Assembly (NCBI GenBank): GCA_034408875.1
Contig: JAWXCJ010000324.1
Span: 1 to 8,555 of the forward strand
Source: JANNHK01 sp034408875
Lineage (GTDB): Bacteria > Actinomycetota > Acidimicrobiia > IMCC26256 > PALSA-610
Length of the DNA stretch: 8,555 nt
Direction: 5' to 3'
The first letter of the stretch is position 1. The number at the start of each line of letters is the position of its first letter. Shown piece by piece: positions 5,827 to 8,555 of the stretch. The notes under the pieces are model-generated. The model did not search any database. It was given only the letters and a program-made list of their open reading frames with translations, and was not told the DNA's origin. Made by a program: the position numbers and the translations under genes.

Positions 5827-6747
5827 GTGGGTCTGTTCGACGGCAAGGTCGCGATCGTCACCGGTGCGGGGCGTGGCATCGGGCGCAGCCACGCACTGCT
5901 GTTCGCGAGCGAGGGCGCCGCGGTCGTCGTGAACGACCTCGGTGGCGGGGCCGCAGGAGAAGGCGCCGACGCCACGCCCGCGCAGCAAGTGGTCGACGAG
6001 ATCACCGCCAAGGGCGGGCGGGCCGTCGCCAACTACGACAGCGTGTCGTCGTGGACCGGCGCCGAAGTCATGGTGCAGCAGGCCGTCGCCGTGTTCGGCG
6101 GGCTCGACATCCTCGTCAACAACGCCGGCATCCTGCGCGACAAGATGAGCTTCAACATGGAGGAGGCCGAGTGGGACGCCGTCATCGACGTCCACTTGAA
6201 GGGTCACTTCGCGCCGTCGCGCTTCGCGGCGTCGTACTGGCGGGCGAAGTCGAAGGAAACCGGCGCGCCCGTCAACGCGAAGATCGTCAACACCGCGTCG
6301 GAGTCCGGGCTGTACGGCAACGCGGGCCAGGCGAACTACGCCGCGGCCAAGGCCGGTATCGGCTCACTCACCATCGTGATGGCGCGTGAACTCGAACGCA
6401 TCGGCGTGCGCGTCAACGGCATCTGCCCGGTCGCGCGCACCCGGTTGACCGAAGCGGTCGCGGGCGACTTCATGGAGGCGAAGGAAGGCGAGTTCGACCG
6501 CTTCGCACCCGAGAACATCTCGGCCGTCGTCGGCTGGCTCGCCTCGGATCTTTCCGACGGCGTCACCGGCCAGATCATCAAGGTGATGGGCGGGCAGGTG
6601 GAGTTGCTCCGCGGCTGGCGCCCCGTCACCGAAGCGACCGACGACAAGCCGTGGACCATCGACTCGATCGACGCGGCCAAGGACACCCTGTTCGCGGGAA
6701 CACCGACGTCGGTACCGCCGTTCATGCCGAACATCGGCGACGCATAG
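5827..6747 (+). CDS. Short-chain dehydrogenase, 17-beta-HSD4/MFE-2 type 3-hydroxyacyl-CoA dehydrogenase
   Basis: This 306-residue Rossmann-fold SDR has TGAGRGIG (12-19) for NAD(P) binding, VVVNDLGGG (33-41), NNAG (98-101), and the catalytic set Ser158, Tyr171 and Lys175 in TASESGLYGNAGQANYAAAK (156-175). The ESGLYGN-GQANY stretch and the loop after NDLGGG are typical of the dehydrogenase part of peroxisomal multifunctional enzyme 2 and of mycobacterial Hsd4A-like enzymes, which oxidise (R)-3-hydroxyacyl-CoA or 17-beta-hydroxysteroids with NAD+. The protein is about 50 residues longer than the 250-residue FabG type; the extra C-terminal part (about 262-306, ending PPFMPNIGDA) is also found in that group. 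GTG 5827 is preceded by AGGGGGA. It is followed by a P450 99 bp later on the same strand, so the two are probably co-transcribed. The substrate (steroid, isoprenoid or other branched acyl-CoA) is inferred from the neighbours only. Confidence 0.88.
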   Translation: MGLFDGKVAIVTGAGRGIGRSHALLFASEGAAVVVNDLGGGAAGEGADATPAQQVVDEITAKGGRAVANYDSVSSWTGAEVMVQQAVAVFGGLDILVNNAGILRDKMSFNMEEAEWDAVIDVHLKGHFAPSRFAASYWRAKSKETGAPVNAKIVNTASESGLYGNAGQANYAAAKAGIGSLTIVMARELERIGVRVNGICPVARTRLTEAVAGDFMEAKEGEFDRFAPENISAVVGWLASDLSDGVTGQIIKVMGGQVELLRGWRPVTEATDDKPWTIDSIDAAKDTLFAGTPTSVPPFMPNIGDA

Positions 6748-6795
6748 CGTGCGGACGCAGCGGAGCCACGGACGGCGCAGCGAAGGGAGCCATGA

Positions 6796-6846
6796 ATGCG
6801 TGCGGACGCAGCGGAGCCACGGACGGCGCAGCGAAGGGAGCCATGA
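6796..6846 (+). CDS. 16-codon upstream ORF created by the 51-bp duplication
   Basis: In copy 1 of the tandem repeat, ATG 6796 lies six bases after AAGGGAG (6783-6789), the same spacing that copy 2 gives to the P450 start. It encodes MRADAAEPRTAQRREP and stops at TGA 6844-6846, immediately followed by ATG 6847 of the P450 gene in the same frame. Its peptide resembles no known family, and it exists only because the repeat unit is 17 codons long. Translation is plausible by spacing but unproven. If real, it would couple or tune P450 translation. Confidence 0.35.
   Translation: MRADAAEPRTAQRREP
6834..6840 (+). promoter_or_regulatory. Ribosome binding site deciding the P450 start
   Basis: AAGGGAG sits two bases before ATG 6843 and six bases before ATG 6847. 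Only 6847 is in the P450 frame and at good spacing. ATG 6843 is out of frame, and the P450 frame is closed upstream by TGA 6844-6846. Confidence 0.75.
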
Positions 6847-8124
6847 ATGACCATTGCGATCCCGACGACATCGCTCGCGCTCGACGAGATCTGGCTCGGC
6901 GACTTCGAACAGTGGCTCCGCCCCGACCGCGACGGCATCTTCGCCAAGCTCCGGGCGGAGGCGCCGGTCAGCTTCCACGCCGAACCCGAGCCGCCGCCCG
7001 ACATTCCGTATCCGCAGGGCCCGGGCTTCTGGGCGGTCACGCGCTACGCGGACGTGATGCAGGTGTCGCGCGACCCCGACACGTTCCACTCGGCGCCGAC
7101 CACGACCATTGCCGACATCCCGCCCGAGATCGCCGAGTGGCTGGGCTCCATGATCAACATGGACACGCCCAAGCACACGAAGCTCCGCCTGATCGTCAAC
7201 CGCGGCTTCACCCCGCGCCAGGTCGCGAAGATCGAGGAGAGCGTCCGCACGCTGGCGCGCGAGATCGTCGACCGGGTCGCGCCCAGGGGCGAGTGCGACT
7301 TCGTCACCGAGATCGCGGCCGCGCTTCCGCTCGAGATCATCTGCGACATGATGGGCATCCCCCGCGAGGACACGAAGCGCATCTTCGAACTGACGAACAC
7401 CATTCTCGGCGTCGGCGACCCCGAGTACGTGCAGACACTGGAACAACTCATGAGCGCCGGTATGGAACTCTTCCAGTACGGCCTCGCCCTCGCCCAGGAC
7501 CGGGTCGACAATCCGCGCGACGACATCACGACGACGCTCATGCAGGCCGAGATCGAGGACGAGAACGGCACGCACCGCCTCGAAACCAGCGATCTCGGGT
7601 CGTTCTTCCTGCTGCTGGTCGCCGCCGGCAACGAGACGACGCGCAACGCGATCAGTCACGGGATGCGAGCGTTGAGCGAGAACCCGGAGCAGCGCGACAT
7701 CTGGGCGGCCGACTTCGAGGCTGTCTCCGCGACTGCCGTCGAGGAGATCGTGCGGTGGGCCACGCCGGTCATCTCTTTCCGGCGTACGCCGACGCGCGAC
7801 ACCGTCGTCGGCGGCCAGGAGATCAAGGCCGGCGAGAAGGTCGTCATGTTCTACAACTCGGCCAATCGCGACGAGGCCGCGTTCCCCGACCCGTTCCGTT
7901 TCGACGTGACCCGCACACCGAACGAGCACGTCGGGTTCGGCGCGGGCGGTCCGCACTTCTGCCTCGGCGCGAACCTGGCGCGGCGCGAGATCAAGATCAT
8001 GTTCGAGGAACTGTTCCGACGCCTGCCCGACATCGAGATCACCGGCGAACCCGACATGTTGCAGAGCAGCTTCATCCACGGCATCAAGCGCATGCCGTGT
8101 GCGTGGCACACCGTGCGCGCCTGA
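6847..8124 (+). CDS. Cytochrome P450, CYP124/CYP125-like
   Basis: This 425-residue protein is a complete class I bacterial P450. The I-helix has AGNETT (260-265) for oxygen activation, the K-helix has EIVR (300-303, ExxR), and the heme loop FGAGGPHFCLG (364-374) carries the proximal ligand Cys372. Stretches such as IICDMMGIP (164-172), TILGVGDP (185-192), HFCLGANLARREI (370-382) and FIHGIKRMP (409-417) closely recall mycobacterial CYP124 and related CYP125/CYP142, which hydroxylate the terminal methyl of cholesterol side chains or methyl-branched lipids. It would need a ferredoxin and reductase, and none is encoded in the window. It follows the SDR gene, in keeping with oxidation of a hydrophobic chain that then enters beta-oxidation. 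The start at ATG 6847 is set by the ribosome binding site of repeat copy 2. Family is confident; the exact subfamily and substrate need a tree and assays. Confidence 0.92.
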   Translation: MTIAIPTTSLALDEIWLGDFEQWLRPDRDGIFAKLRAEAPVSFHAEPEPPPDIPYPQGPGFWAVTRYADVMQVSRDPDTFHSAPTTTIADIPPEIAEWLGSMINMDTPKHTKLRLIVNRGFTPRQVAKIEESVRTLAREIVDRVAPRGECDFVTEIAAALPLEIICDMMGIPREDTKRIFELTNTILGVGDPEYVQTLEQLMSAGMELFQYGLALAQDRVDNPRDDITTTLMQAEIEDENGTHRLETSDLGSFFLLLVAAGNETTRNAISHGMRALSENPEQRDIWAADFEAVSATAVEEIVRWATPVISFRRTPTRDTVVGGQEIKAGEKVVMFYNSANRDEAAFPDPFRFDVTRTPNEHVGFGAGGPHFCLGANLARREIKIMFEELFRRLPDIEITGEPDMLQSSFIHGIKRMPCAWHTVRA

Positions 8125-8147
8125 GAATCGCTGCCACACCCTCGCGG

Positions 8148-8153
8148 TACACT
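8148..8153 (+). promoter_or_regulatory. -10 box of a leaderless promoter before the Uma2 gene
   Basis: TACACT fits the actinobacterial TAnnnT -10 consensus and ends six bases before GTG 8160. Transcription would then begin at or next to the start codon, and the intervening GCTTCC is not a Shine-Dalgarno sequence. Leaderless mRNAs starting with ATG or GTG are common in actinomycetes. No clear -35 box is seen. The 35-bp gap after the P450 stop shows no hairpin terminator. Confidence 0.55.
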
Positions 8154-8159
8154 GCTTCC

Positions 8160-8555
8160 GTGGTCGCCGAGCACACAGTGCAGACGAAACTCACCCTCCC
8201 GCTCGCGTACGACGACCTCGCACGCTTCCCCGCCGACGGCAACCGCTACGAGTTGATCGAGGGAAGCCTGCACGTGTCCCCGTCACCGGTACCCCGCCAT
8301 CAGCACTGCATCGCTCAGCTCATCTGCCTCCTCGCGCCAAACCTACGCGCCGACCAACTGTTGTTCCCGGCCCCGGCCGACGTGATCTTCTCGGGTGGCA
8401 CGGTGCTCGAACCCGACATCGTCGTCGCTCCACGGTCGTCGATCACCGTGCGGGCGATCGAAGGCCCCGTCGACCTCGTCGTCGAGGTGCTGAGCCCGAG
8501 CACTCGGCGTTACGACCAGGTGATGAAGCGCGCCACGTACGCCGCGCACGGGGTC
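8160..8555 (+). CDS. Uma2 family (DUF820) endonuclease-like protein, 3' end outside the window
   Basis: The first 132 residues of a protein that runs off the right edge are visible; the frame is open to 8555. Hallmarks of the Uma2/DUF820 group are present in order: RYELIEG (29-35), SPSPVPRHQ (40-48), EPDIVVAP (84-91) and DLVVEVLSPSTRRYDQVMKRATYAAHGV (about 105-132). This group has the PD-(D/E)XK nuclease fold; Asp86, Glu109 and perhaps Lys123 would be the active-site residues. Family members are usually about 180-200 residues, so about 50-70 may be missing. They are widespread, often in many copies in cyanobacteria, actinobacteria and related phyla, and their biological role is poorly known. 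GTG 8160 is chosen for the -10 box six bases upstream; GTG 8178 is an alternative. The gene looks like a separate transcription unit, not part of the P450 operon. Confidence 0.85.
   Translation, partial: MVAEHTVQTKLTLPLAYDDLARFPADGNRYELIEGSLHVSPSPVPRHQHCIAQLICLLAPNLRADQLLFPAPADVIFSGGTVLEPDIVVAPRSSITVRAIEGPVDLVVEVLSPSTRRYDQVMKRATYAAHGV

Larger units (their letters stand above)
6747..6848 (+). repeat. Perfect 51-bp tandem duplication upstream of the P450 gene
   Basis: Copy 1 (6747-6797) and copy 2 (6798-6848) are identical at all 51 positions and begin GCGTGCGGACGCAGCG. Each ends with a Shine-Dalgarno-like AAGGGAG followed by CCATGAAT. Within each unit there is a weaker internal repeat: CGGACG-CAGCG-GAGCCA recurs as CGGACGGCGCAGCGAAGGGAGCCA. 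The duplication fills nearly the whole gap between the SDR stop and the P450 start. Identity without any drift suggests recent or ongoing slippage or unequal exchange, or a genome-wide repeat family. Confidence 0.95.

Noticed and set aside
6792..6848. ATG 6792 and ATG 6843 as P450 starts
   Set aside because: Both are in a different frame from the P450 and only two bases from the Shine-Dalgarno sequence.
6364..8139. 591-codon open frame on the minus strand opposite the P450 and SDR genes
   Set aside because: It is antisense to two well-supported genes, has the arginine/aspartate-rich composition of a mirrored GC-rich frame, and shows no family motif.

Overview
The window is very GC-rich DNA with dense genes, tight spacing, GTG/TTG starts and strong GC bias at third codon positions. 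It reads as chromosomal DNA of a high-GC actinomycete. An uncultured Acidimicrobiia-like lineage is my best guess, from the gene types and a leaderless promoter, but no rRNA or other marker is present to fix this.

Layout. (1) 1-732, minus strand: remains of a membrane-anchored sensor diguanylate cyclase (about six membrane segments, start of a PAS domain, second half of a GGDEF domain). The middle is missing and the two parts lie in different frames. (2) 847-4753, plus strand: a compact four-gene operon made of an HMG-CoA-synthase-like/DUF35 fusion, an SCP-x-type thiolase, a crotonase-fold protein of PaaG isomerase type, and a NUDIX hydrolase that overlaps it by 4 bp. (3) 4764-5675, minus strand: a secreted protein with degenerate RTX-like calcium-binding repeats, convergent with the operon and divergent from what follows. 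(4) 5827-8124, plus strand: a 17-beta-HSD4/MFE-2-type short-chain dehydrogenase followed by a CYP124/CYP125-like cytochrome P450. A perfect 51-bp tandem duplication between them carries the P450 ribosome binding site and creates a 16-codon upstream ORF ending directly at the P450 start. (5) 8160-8555, plus strand: 5' part of a Uma2-family (DUF820) nuclease-like gene with a leaderless-type promoter; it runs off the window.

How the genes may work together. P450, SDR, crotonase, thiolase and DUF35 protein are the enzyme types used for terminal oxidation and beta-oxidation of branched or steroid/isoprenoid side chains as CoA thioesters. The P450 would hydroxylate a terminal methyl. The crotonase would shift or process a double bond, the SDR would oxidise a 3-hydroxyacyl-CoA, and the thiolase with its DUF35 partner would cleave the 3-ketoacyl-CoA. 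No acyl-CoA ligase, acyl-CoA dehydrogenase or redox partner is in the window, so the substrate is inference. No KstR-like operator was seen.

The points most worth following are the HMGS-like/DUF35 fusion next to a thiolase, which recalls the archaeal thiolase-DUF35-HMGS complex but seems to have lost two catalytic residues; the 51-bp duplication with its leader ORF; the palindrome inside a predicted promoter at 5727-5748; and the collapsed GGDEF gene. I saw no RNA genes, CRISPR arrays, insertion sequences or clear factor-independent terminators.
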